Shown: positions 48,813 through 57,831 of the stretch, one piece after another
Layout: every line of letters begins with the position of its first letter
Position numbering within the stretch: position 1 is the stretch's first letter
DNA from: Verrucomicrobiales bacterium
GTDB lineage: Bacteria > Verrucomicrobiota > Verrucomicrobiia > Limisphaerales > UBA9464
Direction: 5' to 3'
Length of the DNA stretch: 64,000 bases
NCBI GenBank assembly: GCA_027488845.1
Contig: JAIYBC010000050.1
Coordinates: 1 to 64,000 of the forward strand
The notes under the pieces: model-generated
The model's input: only the letters and a program-made list of their open reading frames with translations
What the model was told of the DNA's origin: nothing
Databases searched by the model: none
Translations under genes and position numbers: made by a program

Positions 48813-51800
48813 TTCGCGGGAAGGGCGTCCTGCATCGGGAGGGAAACCCGGCCGGAGTTCGCGGGATGGAAAAGGCGGTCGAGCATCACGTACACGACGG
48901 GGATGACGTAGAGCGTGAGGAAGGTGCTGGTGAGCATGCCGCCGACGACCGCGATGCCCATGGGGCGGCGGCTTTCGGCACCGGCGCCGAAGCCGATGGC
49001 GATGGGCATGATGCCGGCGATGGTGGAGAAGGCGGTCATCAGGATCGGACGCAGGCGGACGCGTCCGGCCTCGAGCATCGCCGTCATCGGATCCATGCCC
49101 TTGGCCGTCTGCTGGTTGGCGTACTCGACGAGGAGGATCGAGTTCTTGGTGACGAGGCCGACGAGCAGGATCAGGCCGATCTGGCTGAACAGGTTGATGT
49201 TCATCGCCGGGATCGGGGGGATGACGCCGACGTTGCCGAGGAAGGCGAGGAGCCAGAGCAGCCCGAAGGCGCCGACGGCGGCCAGGGGCAGGGCGAGCAT
49301 GACGGTGAACGGGTGGACGAGGCTCTCGAACTGGGCGGCGAGGGTCATGTAGACGATGATCCCGGCGAGCCCGAGCACCCACCAGATCTCGTCGGAGGTG
49401 TCGGCGAGGTTCTTGGCCTCGCCTTCCCAGGCGAAGAGCGTGCCGGCGGGCAGGTCGCCCAGGAGCGGTTCCACCTGCTTCACCACGGAACCGATGGTGG
49501 TGCCGCCGGGGGAGGCGGTGATGCTGGCGCTGCGGAGGCGTCCGTAGTGGCTGATGGAGTTGGGCGCGGAGCCCTGCGAGCGGGAGACCAGGCTGCTGAG
49601 CTGGATCAGTTCGCCGCGGGTGTTGCGGACGAAGACCGTGTCGAGGTCCTGGGGCGTGAGCCGCGAGCCGCGTTCCAGCTGGGCGATGACCTGGTATTCC
49701 TTGCCGCCGACCTTGAGCCGGCTGAGGTCGAGTCCGCCGAAGAGGATCTGGAGCGTCCGGGAGATGTCCTCGACGGTGACGCCGAGGGAGGCGGCACGGC
49801 TGCGGTCGATGGCGATGCGCAGCTCCGGCTTGTCCACCTCGTAGCCGACGCGGATGTTGCGGAGTAGGGGTTGTCCGGCGGCATTGGTCAGCTTGCCGAG
49901 GCGGGCGGACATGGCCTGCGCGGCGAGGTTGAGCGTGTCGAGGTCCTGGTTCTGGAGGACGAGTTCGAACGGGGAGCTGTTGAAGCTGATCTCGATCGCC
50001 TTGGGCAGGTTGGCGATGGCGAAGCCGCCCTCGACCTCGGTGAAGAAGCGTTGGGCCACGCCGCCGGGGCCGTTGACGATCTCCTGGACGGACCGTTCGC
50101 GCTTCGAACGGTCGGTGAAGGTCACGAACACCACGCCGAGCGAGGACTGGCCGGGTCCGGCGAAGCCCGGGGCGACGATCGCGCCGAAGCTGTCGACCTC
50201 AGGTATCCCGGCGATGATCGACTCGGCCTTGCGGAGCTGACGGTCGGTGAACTCCGAGGTCGAGCCGTTCGGCGTCAGGACCATGCTGAACATGCGTCCC
50301 TTGTCCTCCTGGGGCAGGAAGTCCTGGTCGAGGTTCCGGTAGGCCAGGACCATGAGGAACATCGTCGCCAGCGTCACCAGGACGGAGACGAACCGATGTC
50401 TGAGCGCCCAGCGCAGGGAAGAGGCGTATTGCCGGGAAACCCAGTCGAGGGAGGCCTCGAAGACGCCGAAGAGCCCGGTCGCCTTGGTGTGGGAGACGGG
50501 CTTGAGGATGCGCGCCGCGATGGCCGGGGAGAGGGTGAGCGCCACGAAGGCCGAGATGATCACCGACACCGACACCGCGACGGCGAACTCGACGAAGAGC
50601 CGGCCGGTGGTGCTCTTCTGGAAGGCGAGGGGGGTGAACACGGCGACCAGCGAGAGGGTGATCGCGATGACGGCGAAGCTGATCTCCTCCATCGCCTTGA
50701 AGGCCGCGTCCATCGGCTTCATGCCCTCCTCGATGTGCCGGTAGATCGCCTCGAGCACCACGATGGCGTCGTCGACGACGATGCCGATCACGAGCACCAG
50801 GGCCAGCATGGTCAGGATGTTCACCGAGTACCCGAGCAGGTACATGACTGCGAAGGTCCCGATGATGGAAACCGGGATCGCGACGCTGGGGATGAGGGTC
50901 GAGCGGAAGTCGCGGAGGAAGACGAAGATGATCAGCACCACGAGGCCGAAGGCGATGGCGAGGGTCTCCCAGACCTCGCCGATGGCCTTCTCGACGAAGG
51001 TGCTGGAGTCGAAGCCGACCCACATGTCGATGCCCGGCGGCAGCGTCGTCCGGACGGCCTCCATCTCGGACTTGATCGACTGGGCGACGGACACGGTGTT
51101 CGCCTTCGCCTGCTTCACGATGCCGAGGAAGATGCACGGCTTGCCGCGGGCACGGGCGATCGTGCGGTAGTCCTCCACGCCGTCCTCGGCCCGGCCGACG
51201 TCCTTCAGCTTCACCAACGTCGCGCCGTCGGCGCGGATCACCAGTTCGTTGAACTCGTCCACGGAATGCAGTTCCCCGCGGGTCTGGATGGTCATCTCGC
51301 GGTCGAGGTTCTCCACCTTGCCGCTGGGCAGGTCGATGTTCTGCTGACGCAGGGCGCGTTGGACGTCGAGGATGGTGACCTGGCGGGCGGCCATCCGACC
51401 CGAGTCGAGCCAGAGGCGCATGGCGTAGCGCTTCTCGCCGCCGATGGTGATCGAGGAGACGCCGGCCACGCCCTGGAACCGCGGCTTCACCTGGCGCTCG
51501 GCCAGGGTGGTGAGCTCCAGCGGCGAATACCGGTCGCTGTTCATCGCGATCCAGATGATCGGCTGCGCGTCGGAATCCTGCTTCGAGACGATGGGCTCGC
51601 GGATGTCGAGCGGGAGGGCGCCCCGGATCCGGGACACGCGGTCGCGGACGTCCTGGGCGGCGAGATCGATGTCGCGTGAGAGGTCGAACTCGATCGAGAT
51701 GCCGCTGGCGCCTTCGCGGCTTTCCGAACGGAGGGTCTTGATGCCCTCGATGTTGTTCAGGGCTTCCTCAAGGCGTTCGGTGACCTCGGTCTCCACCACC

Positions 51801-51970
51801 TGGGCGTTGGCGCCGGGATAGATGGTGCTGACCGAGACGACCGGGGGATCGATGTCTGGAAGCTCCCGGACCGGCAGGCGCGAAAGCCCGATCAGGCCGA
51901 AGAGGACCAGCGAGAGACTCATCATCGTCGCCAGGATCGGCCGCTGGATCGAGATGCGTGGCAGGATCAT
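48809..51970 (-). CDS. RND efflux transporter, inner-membrane permease (AcrB/MexB-type)
   Basis: 1053 residues from the ATG at 51970 (M-I-L-P-R-I-S-I-Q-R-P), preferred over an ATG 13 codons upstream because RND pumps begin this way. Twelve membrane helices with two large periplasmic loops are evident, and helix 4 carries the D-D pair of proton relay (V-I-G-I-V-V-D-D-A-I-V-V). The heavy-metal CusA signature is absent, so it is a HAE-type multidrug-like pump. The expected membrane-fusion protein and outer-membrane channel are not next to it; the upstream neighbour is a secreted Ig/Calx-beta protein and the downstream one a serine hydrolase. Confidence 0.93.
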   Translation of the reverse strand: MILPRISIQRPILATMMSLSLVLFGLIGLSRLPVRELPDIDPPVVSVSTIYPGANAQVVETEVTERLEEALNNIEGIKTLRSESREGASGISIEFDLSRDIDLAAQDVRDRVSRIRGALPLDIREPIVSKQDSDAQPIIWIAMNSDRYSPLELTTLAERQVKPRFQGVAGVSSITIGGEKRYAMRLWLDSGRMAARQVTILDVQRALRQQNIDLPSGKVENLDREMTIQTRGELHSVDEFNELVIRADGATLVKLKDVGRAEDGVEDYRTIARARGKPCIFLGIVKQAKANTVSVAQSIKSEMEAVRTTLPPGIDMWVGFDSSTFVEKAIGEVWETLAIAFGLVVLIIFVFLRDFRSTLIPSVAIPVSIIGTFAVMYLLGYSVNILTMLALVLVIGIVVDDAIVVLEAIYRHIEEGMKPMDAAFKAMEEISFAVIAITLSLVAVFTPLAFQKSTTGRLFVEFAVAVSVSVIISAFVALTLSPAIAARILKPVSHTKATGLFGVFEASLDWVSRQYASSLRWALRHRFVSVLVTLATMFLMVLAYRNLDQDFLPQEDKGRMFSMVLTPNGSTSEFTDRQLRKAESIIAGIPEVDSFGAIVAPGFAGPGQSSLGVVFVTFTDRSKRERSVQEIVNGPGGVAQRFFTEVEGGFAIANLPKAIEISFNSSPFELVLQNQDLDTLNLAAQAMSARLGKLTNAAGQPLLRNIRVGYEVDKPELRIAIDRSRAASLGVTVEDISRTLQILFGGLDLSRLKVGGKEYQVIAQLERGSRLTPQDLDTVFVRNTRGELIQLSSLVSRSQGSAPNSISHYGRLRSASITASPGGTTIGSVVKQVEPLLGDLPAGTLFAWEGEAKNLADTSDEIWWVLGLAGIIVYMTLAAQFESLVHPFTVMLALPLAAVGAFGLLWLLAFLGNVGVIPPIPAMNINLFSQIGLILLVGLVTKNSILLVEYANQQTAKGMDPMTAMLEAGRVRLRPILMTAFSTIAGIMPIAIGFGAGAESRRPMGIAVVGGMLTSTFLTLYVIPVVYVMLDRLFHPANSGRVSLPMQDALPAK

Positions 51971-52060
51971 GTGCAGGCCAGCAAAGCACGCATCCGCCCG
52001 CGAACTCAACCGGGGTTTCGGGTGCGGCGCCTACCCTGCCGCGACGCACCGACAGCCGGA

Positions 52061-54190
52061 TCAGGGCGCGACGACGCGGAAGTATCCGCCGGCCCCGGGC
52101 GCCAGCTCCCGGACGACGGTTCCACCTACCGTTTCCAACGGCGTCCAGACCCGAAGATCCGGGGATTGCTCCAGGCGTCCCGTGGTTCCCGGTGGCGTCT
52201 CGATCCGGAGGCGTACGAAACCTCCGGCAGCTTCCGGCATCGGTTCGATCTGCAGCCGCGCCACCGCCGGGTAGATCAACACCTGCAGTGCCGCATCGCC
52301 GGACACAGGCGCGACGTCCCCGAGGTCGAGTCCGACGGAGAAGCCCACCGGCCCATCCCATGCCGCATCGGCCGCCGCCACGACGACCAGCGGGTCCTCC
52401 GGCCTCGCGGTGTAGTGGTACCGTGGGATCGCCCGCGTGGCGCCGATCTCGAAGTACATCCAGCCGACGTTCGTCGTGGCCCCGTAAGGACGGAAGTCCT
52501 GGCCAAGCTGCGCCGTTCCCTGCCCAAGCCGCACCTCGAAGGAGACCTGTTCCGTGAGGTCGCCGATCCGTTCGACGTGGCCGATGCGGGTCGTGGCGCC
52601 GGACGGGATCCGGTTCGTCGCCGAGACCAGACGCACCGAGGACTCGTCGTCCCGGATCGCAACGGCGGCGAAGGGTTGTCCGAGGAACACCCCGTTGGTT
52701 CCCGCGTCGAGCAGCCAGATCCCGAACGACCTCGCGGGGTCCCGCCGCGCGTTGTCGATCAGCGTCACCACGAGGTTCTTCCGTGTCTCGCCCGGAAGGA
52801 AGCCGAGCTTCCCGCCCAGCGGCACGTAGTCGATGCCGGCGACCGCGCTCGCGTCCTGGGTCGCCACCCGGATCTCCAGTGGGAACCCGGTGTTCCCCGA
52901 CCGTTCCACGACGAGGGTGACCTCGAGGTGGTCCTCGTTGGCGGCCACGGCGGGCGTGGCGAACCGGATCCAGGACAGATCCGCCGGGGGCCGGGAAAGG
53001 TAGACGTTGTCCAGGGCCCAGCTTTCATCGCCGATGCCTTCGCCGACGAAATCTGCGGAGAAGACCTCCGTGCGGTTGGTCACCGCATAGCGCATTCGGT
53101 AGGGCGAATCCACCCGCGGCCGGCCGATGTTCTCGGGGCTTGTGCTCCAGTCGCTGTCGGAAGGACTCAGACCGAGGCTGCCGAGGCGTGGTGCGATCTG
53201 GGGAACACCTGGTGCGACCGGAAGACGCTGGAGGTAGTAGGAGGGCCCGATCCGGTCGTCGTTGTTGCTGAAGGCGGCGGAAACCAGGGTCACGCCGTCG
53301 GCGGAGGCGGTCCAGCGGTCGGGGCCGAAGAGGGCGTCGTCGCCGTCCCAGGAATCCTGGGCCCAGACGTCGAATCCGAAGACCACCGGTCCCATGGGAA
53401 GGGCGTTGGTGAGGCGGAAGGAGCCGGGCCGGGTGGTGAAGCCTGAGCGTCCCCAACGGTTCTCGTTGGTGATGCTCTGGGAGAATGCGGGCACCCAGCC
53501 CGGGGCGGTCCGGCCGTTGAAGTCCTGCCGGTACAGGTTCGTTCCGACGACGGTGACCCGGATCGGGGCGCTGGTGACGCCGCCGAAGCGGTTGGTGACC
53601 ACGGCGACCAAGGTGCCTCCGGTGAAGCCGGCGCGGTTGGGAAGCACCGGGGCCGGCAGGTCCTGGTTGGCCAGTCGGACGCCGTCCAGCCACCACGCGG
53701 CGCGCAAAGGCGGGCGTCCGTCGAGGATCAGTGGCGTTTCGACCGGGGCGCCGGCCAGCACGTTGAGTTGGAGCGGTTGGGCCAGGATGACGGGCAGGGC
53801 GGGCCTGCGGACCACCACCTGCACCCGGCCCGTCGACACGCCCCAGGCGTTGGAGGCGACGAGTTCATACACGCCGGTGTCCCGGTCCTGCCATCGCGAG
53901 CGGACCAGTTCAGGGCCCTCGGAGTCCGGCACCCGGACCATCGCGGCGTTGGGGGTCACCGGAGACCGGAGAATCCGCTCCCAACGCAGGGAAAGCGGAG
54001 GAGAGCCCTGGACCCCGGAAGGCCCCACCGGCGTGGCGGAGTCGGCGTCCAGATCCACCGTGGCGGGCAGGTTCTGGATGACGGGTGCGAGACCGGCATC
54101 GTCGGCAAGGAGAACGCCCTGCGCGCACTTCAGGCATGCCAGCAGGGTCCAGGCGAGCAGCCGGGCCTTGGAATGGAACGGTCGGGGCAT
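52061..54190 (-). CDS. Secreted Ig-like/Calx-beta protein with shared C-terminal module
   Basis: 709 residues with a signal peptide. An Ig-like domain at about 60-130 (D-T-G-V-Y-E-L-V-A-S-N) and a further Ig-like region to about 215 are followed by a large beta domain at about 220-410, then a Calx-beta-like segment at about 415-510 (A-V-A-G-I-D-Y-V-P ... L-P-G-E-T). The C-terminal 65 residues (from about G-F-V-R-L-R-I-E) end in Y-F-R-V-V and resemble the end of giant protein C. No enzyme motif. It likely acts on the cell surface or is secreted. It starts 69 bp from the HAD gene and ends 90 bp before the RND pump. Confidence 0.8.
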   Translation of the reverse strand: MPRPFHSKARLLAWTLLACLKCAQGVLLADDAGLAPVIQNLPATVDLDADSATPVGPSGVQGSPPLSLRWERILRSPVTPNAAMVRVPDSEGPELVRSRWQDRDTGVYELVASNAWGVSTGRVQVVVRRPALPVILAQPLQLNVLAGAPVETPLILDGRPPLRAAWWLDGVRLANQDLPAPVLPNRAGFTGGTLVAVVTNRFGGVTSAPIRVTVVGTNLYRQDFNGRTAPGWVPAFSQSITNENRWGRSGFTTRPGSFRLTNALPMGPVVFGFDVWAQDSWDGDDALFGPDRWTASADGVTLVSAAFSNNDDRIGPSYYLQRLPVAPGVPQIAPRLGSLGLSPSDSDWSTSPENIGRPRVDSPYRMRYAVTNRTEVFSADFVGEGIGDESWALDNVYLSRPPADLSWIRFATPAVAANEDHLEVTLVVERSGNTGFPLEIRVATQDASAVAGIDYVPLGGKLGFLPGETRKNLVVTLIDNARRDPARSFGIWLLDAGTNGVFLGQPFAAVAIRDDESSVRLVSATNRIPSGATTRIGHVERIGDLTEQVSFEVRLGQGTAQLGQDFRPYGATTNVGWMYFEIGATRAIPRYHYTARPEDPLVVVAAADAAWDGPVGFSVGLDLGDVAPVSGDAALQVLIYPAVARLQIEPMPEAAGGFVRLRIETPPGTTGRLEQSPDLRVWTPLETVGGTVVRELAPGAGGYFRVVAP

Positions 54191-54259
54191 GCGCGGAGTC
54201 TTCCCGCGGACCCCGGTCTTTCTCCATTGGATTTCCCGACGCGGAATCCAGAGAGGCTA

Positions 54260-55180
54260 CTACTTCGTCATCGCCGGCCGCGGCCGCGGCTTGTGGAAGG
54301 CGAGGAAGTCGGTCTGGTGCCGCGAGCCGTGGCGACCGCCGTGCGACGGGGGATGCGGCTGGTCCGAGGCCGAGGGGGATCCGGGATCGGCGATGCCGAG
54401 CACCTCGGAGGTCAGGTCGCCCACGGTGTCCATGATTCGGGTCGGCTGATAGACGTAGTCGCCGACATGTTCCAGTTGGGTGGAACCGCTGAGCACGAGG
54501 TAGCCGAGCAGGCCGGATTCCACCGCGCCGCGGATGTCCGTCTCCATGGTGTCGCCGATCATGACAACCTGATCCGGGGCGCGGCCGCCGGGTTCGGAGA
54601 GTCGGCGTCTGGCCCGCTGGAACATGTAGCCGTTGGGCTTGCCGAGGTAGTAGGCGCGCCGACCGGAGCTGGCCTCCAGGAACGCGGCGGTGGCCCCGGC
54701 GCCGGGGCGGGTCTTCTCCGAGGACACCGGACACCAGTTGTCCGGGTTCGTGGCGAGAAGGCGTGCCCCGCGCTCGATGCACTCGTGGGCCTTGGCAAGG
54801 CGTTCCATCGAGGCCGAGCCCTCGCCCACGACGACGTAGTCGGGACGGATCGCGTCGTTGGCGATGTGGTGCTGGTGCAACGCGGTCTGGAGGCCGCCTT
54901 CGCCGAGAACGAAGACGGTGCAGTTCGGGTGCGTCTCCGACAGGAAGTCGGCGGTGTTCATCGCCGAGGTGTAGAAGTGCCGCGGCGAAAGGCCGCCGAT
55001 GCCGAGGTGCTTCAGACGGACCGCGAGATCCTCGGGCGTCGGCGCCGAGTTGTTGGTGAGGAACAGGAACGGGGTGGAGGTGGACAACAGTGCCGCCACG
55101 AAATCCACCGCCCCGGCGATGAGGTGGTTTTCACGGTAGATCACGCCGTCCATGTCGATCAGGTAACCGGTCTTCTTCAT
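54260..55180 (-). CDS. HAD-IIA hydrolase, NagD/phosphoglycolate-phosphatase-like
   Basis: 306 residues from the ATG at 55180, which is preceded by an excellent ribosome-binding site AAGGAGGA. The HAD nucleophile motif D9-M-D11-G-V-I-Y is followed by the IIA cap-type T-N-N-S-A-P and the metal motif G-D-T-M-E-T-D. This is the NagD/AraL/phosphoglycolate phosphatase group. The C-terminal 45 residues are a His/Pro-rich extension not seen in NagD. Substrate unknown. It is transcribed in the same direction as the rhamnose gene, but the rhamnose terminator lies between them. Confidence 0.88.
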   Translation of the reverse strand: MKKTGYLIDMDGVIYRENHLIAGAVDFVAALLSTSTPFLFLTNNSAPTPEDLAVRLKHLGIGGLSPRHFYTSAMNTADFLSETHPNCTVFVLGEGGLQTALHQHHIANDAIRPDYVVVGEGSASMERLAKAHECIERGARLLATNPDNWCPVSSEKTRPGAGATAAFLEASSGRRAYYLGKPNGYMFQRARRRLSEPGGRAPDQVVMIGDTMETDIRGAVESGLLGYLVLSGSTQLEHVGDYVYQPTRIMDTVGDLTSEVLGIADPGSPSASDQPHPPSHGGRHGSRHQTDFLAFHKPRPRPAMTK

Positions 55181-55400
55181 GCGAATCCTCCTTCGGAATG
55201 CCGGGTTGCCGGCGAAGTGCCGGACCGGACGTGGATCCTCTAGCAGAAGGGCTGCCGAGGCCCGGGCAACGGTGGCCGACTGCCGGGAAGCGTTCTCGGA
55301 CAGGTAGTTGCAAAGACCGGGACGCCCTGCGTCCGGTGGCGCTCCGCACAGGTTGGACAATTCCCGACAGCGAAGCGGTGGGACCTGCCTAGGGTCGCGG

Positions 55401-55437
55401 GGAAGAAAACGGCCGCCCGGAACACGTCCGGGCGGCC
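55401..55437 (-). terminator. Rho-independent terminator of the rhamnose aldolase/dehydrogenase gene
   Basis: On the minus strand a perfect 11-bp stem (55411-55421 paired with 55427-55437, five-base loop) is followed by GTTTTCTTCC (55410-55401). It lies 19 bp downstream of the stop codon at 55457. Confidence 0.85.
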
Positions 55438-55456
55438 TGAGTCGAAGAGGTGCGGT

Positions 55457-57649
55457 TCAGCGCAGGAAGGCCTCGTGCAGGCCGCCGTCGACCGTGATCA
55501 CCTGGCCGGTGGTCTTGCTGAGGCGGTTGGTCACGAGGAGGAAGTACGCCTCCGCCTGGTCGGCCGGTGTGATCGGCGACTTGGTGAGCGTCCGGTCCGC
55601 GTAGAACTGGGCGAGCTTCCGGACCAGCGACTCGGTGGCCTCGTCGTCGGTGTAGGGGATGTTGTACTTCGCCAGCGAGCCGATGACGCGGTCGCGGGGG
55701 AACATGGCGGAACCCTGGACCACGGTGGCCGGCGCGACGCCGTTCACCCGGACCAGCGGGCTGAGCTCGATGGAGAGCTCGCGCACGAGGTGGTTGGCGG
55801 CCGCCTTGGAGCAGTCGTAGGCGACGCTGCCCTTCTTGGCGACGACGGCATTGGCGCTGGTGGTCAGCACCAGGTTGCCGCGCAGGCCCTGTTCCTTCCA
55901 GGTCTTGGCGGCCTCGTCGCCGACGAGGTAGCTGCCGGTGACGTTGATGCCGAAGGTGAGCGCCCACTTGTCGTCGGGGATGTGCCCGGAGGTGTCGCTG
56001 GGGACGAAGATGCCGGCGGTCACGCAGATCGAGTCGAAGCCGCCGTAGGCCAGCGCGACCTGGTCGAGCATGGCGCGGATGCTGGCGCGGTCGGTGATGT
56101 TGGCGGCGAGGCCGAGGGCGGGCCCGCAGCCGCTGATGCCGGTTCCGGCGACGCCGATTCCCTGGCCGAGCTTCGCGGTGATCTCGTCGGCGGTGGCCTT
56201 CGCGGCGGATTCGTTGAGGTCGACGCAGACGATGTGGGCGCCTTCCTTGCTGAGGCGGTGGGCGGTCTCCTTGCCGATGCCGGAGCCGGCGCCGACGACC
56301 ACGACGACCTGGCGGGCGAGTTCCTTCTCGGCCGGCATGCGCTTGAGCTTGGCCTCCTCCAGCTGCCAGTACTCGATGTCGAAGGCCTCCTGGAGGGGCA
56401 GGGCGATGTAGCGGTCGATCGCCTCGGCGCCGCGCATGACCTCGACGGCGCAGTTGTAGAACTCCGCGGTGACGCGGCTCTCGGACTTGTCCTTGCCCCA
56501 CGCGACCATGCCGAGGCCCGGGATGAGGATGACCGTCGGGTTCGGGTCACGCATGGCGGGCGATCCGGCCCGCTTGCACTGCCCGTAGTAGGCGGCGTAG
56601 TCCTTCCGGTACTGCTCGATCCCGGCCTTCAGCTTGGACTTGAGCGACGCCAGGTCCTCGGCCTGCGGGTTCCAGTCCACGTACAGCGGCTTGATCTTGG
56701 TGCGGAGGAAGTGGTCGGGGCAGCTGGTGCCAAGCTCGGCGAGGCGGGCGGCGTCCTTCGAGTTCACGAAGCGCAGGATCTTCTCGTCGTCCTGGACCGT
56801 GCCGATGAAGCGGCGCTGCTGGCTGACCTGTCCGCGCAGCCAGGGGAGGATGGCCGCGAGGTTCCGGGCCCGCTGGTCCGCGGGCAACGACTGGAACTTC
56901 GGTCCGCCGAAGGCCGTGGCGTCGCCGCCCTTGGCCTGGTATTTCGCCTCGATGAAGGCCGCGGCCTTCTCGATGAAGGCGAGGGTGGCGAGGTAGCACT
57001 CCTTGTCGTCCTCGGCCCACGAGATGAAGCCGTGCTGGCCCATCATGATGGCCTTGGCCTTGGGGTTGCGGCGGCAGATCTCCTGCATCGCCAGGCCCAG
57101 CTCGAAGCCGGGACGCATCCACGGCACGTAGTCCATCTCCTCGCCGAAGATCTCCCTCGTCAGCTCCACGCAGCGCGACGACGCCGCGATGGCGATGATC
57201 GCGTTGGGATGCATGTGGTCGACGAACTTCCCCGGGATGAAGCTGTGGAGCGGGGTGTCGATCGAGGTGGCCCGCGGGTTCAGGTTGAACGTGGTGTGCG
57301 CGAACATCGCGACCATGTCGTCCTCGGCCTGCGACTTCAGTCCCTTGTCGGACCGCGCCGAATAGACCCGTTGCAGGCCCAGCACCTTCTCCTGGTACAG
57401 CGAGCTGAAGAACTCGCGTCCCGCCGTGCGCAGGTCGCCACCGGAGCCCTTCACCCAGAGCACCGTCACGTCCTGGCCCGTGAGCGGATCCTTCTCGGTC
57501 AGCTTCGACGACGTGTTGCCGCCGCCGGTGTTGGTGATGCGCTGGTCGCTGCCGAGCTTGTTGGAGCGGTAGACGAGTCGGTCGGCGCCGGAAAGCCTCG
57601 CGGCCTCGGCGTCGTCCCACAGGTTCGAGACGTGCTGGAATTGGCTCAT
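55457..57649 (-). CDS. Bifunctional rhamnulose-1-phosphate aldolase / short-chain dehydrogenase
   Basis: 730 residues from the ATG at 57649. The N-terminal half (about 25-440) is a class II aldolase domain with H-M-H-P-N-A and M-G-Q-H-G-F-I-S-W carrying metal-binding His residues. The C-terminal half is an SDR oxidoreductase: G-A-G-S-G-I-G at about 451-457 and the catalytic Y-D-C-S-K near 611. This COG3347 fusion splits rhamnulose 1-phosphate to DHAP and lactaldehyde and oxidises the latter, in one protein. It is transcribed divergently from a DeoR-type regulator with palindromes between them. Other rhamnose genes (isomerase, kinase) are not in the window. Confidence 0.93.
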   Translation of the reverse strand: MSQFQHVSNLWDDAEAARLSGADRLVYRSNKLGSDQRITNTGGGNTSSKLTEKDPLTGQDVTVLWVKGSGGDLRTAGREFFSSLYQEKVLGLQRVYSARSDKGLKSQAEDDMVAMFAHTTFNLNPRATSIDTPLHSFIPGKFVDHMHPNAIIAIAASSRCVELTREIFGEEMDYVPWMRPGFELGLAMQEICRRNPKAKAIMMGQHGFISWAEDDKECYLATLAFIEKAAAFIEAKYQAKGGDATAFGGPKFQSLPADQRARNLAAILPWLRGQVSQQRRFIGTVQDDEKILRFVNSKDAARLAELGTSCPDHFLRTKIKPLYVDWNPQAEDLASLKSKLKAGIEQYRKDYAAYYGQCKRAGSPAMRDPNPTVILIPGLGMVAWGKDKSESRVTAEFYNCAVEVMRGAEAIDRYIALPLQEAFDIEYWQLEEAKLKRMPAEKELARQVVVVVGAGSGIGKETAHRLSKEGAHIVCVDLNESAAKATADEITAKLGQGIGVAGTGISGCGPALGLAANITDRASIRAMLDQVALAYGGFDSICVTAGIFVPSDTSGHIPDDKWALTFGINVTGSYLVGDEAAKTWKEQGLRGNLVLTTSANAVVAKKGSVAYDCSKAAANHLVRELSIELSPLVRVNGVAPATVVQGSAMFPRDRVIGSLAKYNIPYTDDEATESLVRKLAQFYADRTLTKSPITPADQAEAYFLLVTNRLSKTTGQVITVDGGLHEAFLR

Positions 57650-57666
57650 GGATGATGCGGTTCGGA

Positions 57667-57679
57667 AATCAAAGTGATT
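57667..57679. promoter_or_regulatory. Short palindrome AATCA-AAG-TGATT
   Basis: A perfect 5-bp inverted repeat with a 3-bp centre, 18 bp upstream of the rhamnose gene start. It may be a secondary site of the same regulator or part of the promoter. Confidence 0.3.
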
Positions 57680-57714
57680 GATTTGTGAGCGAAATCTGAA
57701 GAGAACGATCTCAG

Positions 57715-57735
57715 GGTCAAACACATTCTTTGACC
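57715..57735. promoter_or_regulatory. Operator-like palindrome GGTCAAA-N7-TTTGACC
   Basis: A perfect 7-bp inverted repeat with 7-bp spacing, in the 182-bp divergent gap between the rhamnose aldolase/dehydrogenase gene and the DeoR gene. A third half-site, TTTGACA, follows at 57742-57748. Arms rich in TTTGA/TCAAA suit a DeoR-family dimer. This is the best candidate for the site controlling both genes. Confidence 0.6.
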
Positions 57736-57831
57736 GGGACCTTTGACACGGATTGCACGTTGGGACGGGGATCAGGGATCCGTCCCTTCCTGGGCCGCCC
57801 GTGGGGATCCGTGCCATCCGTTCCGTTTCCG

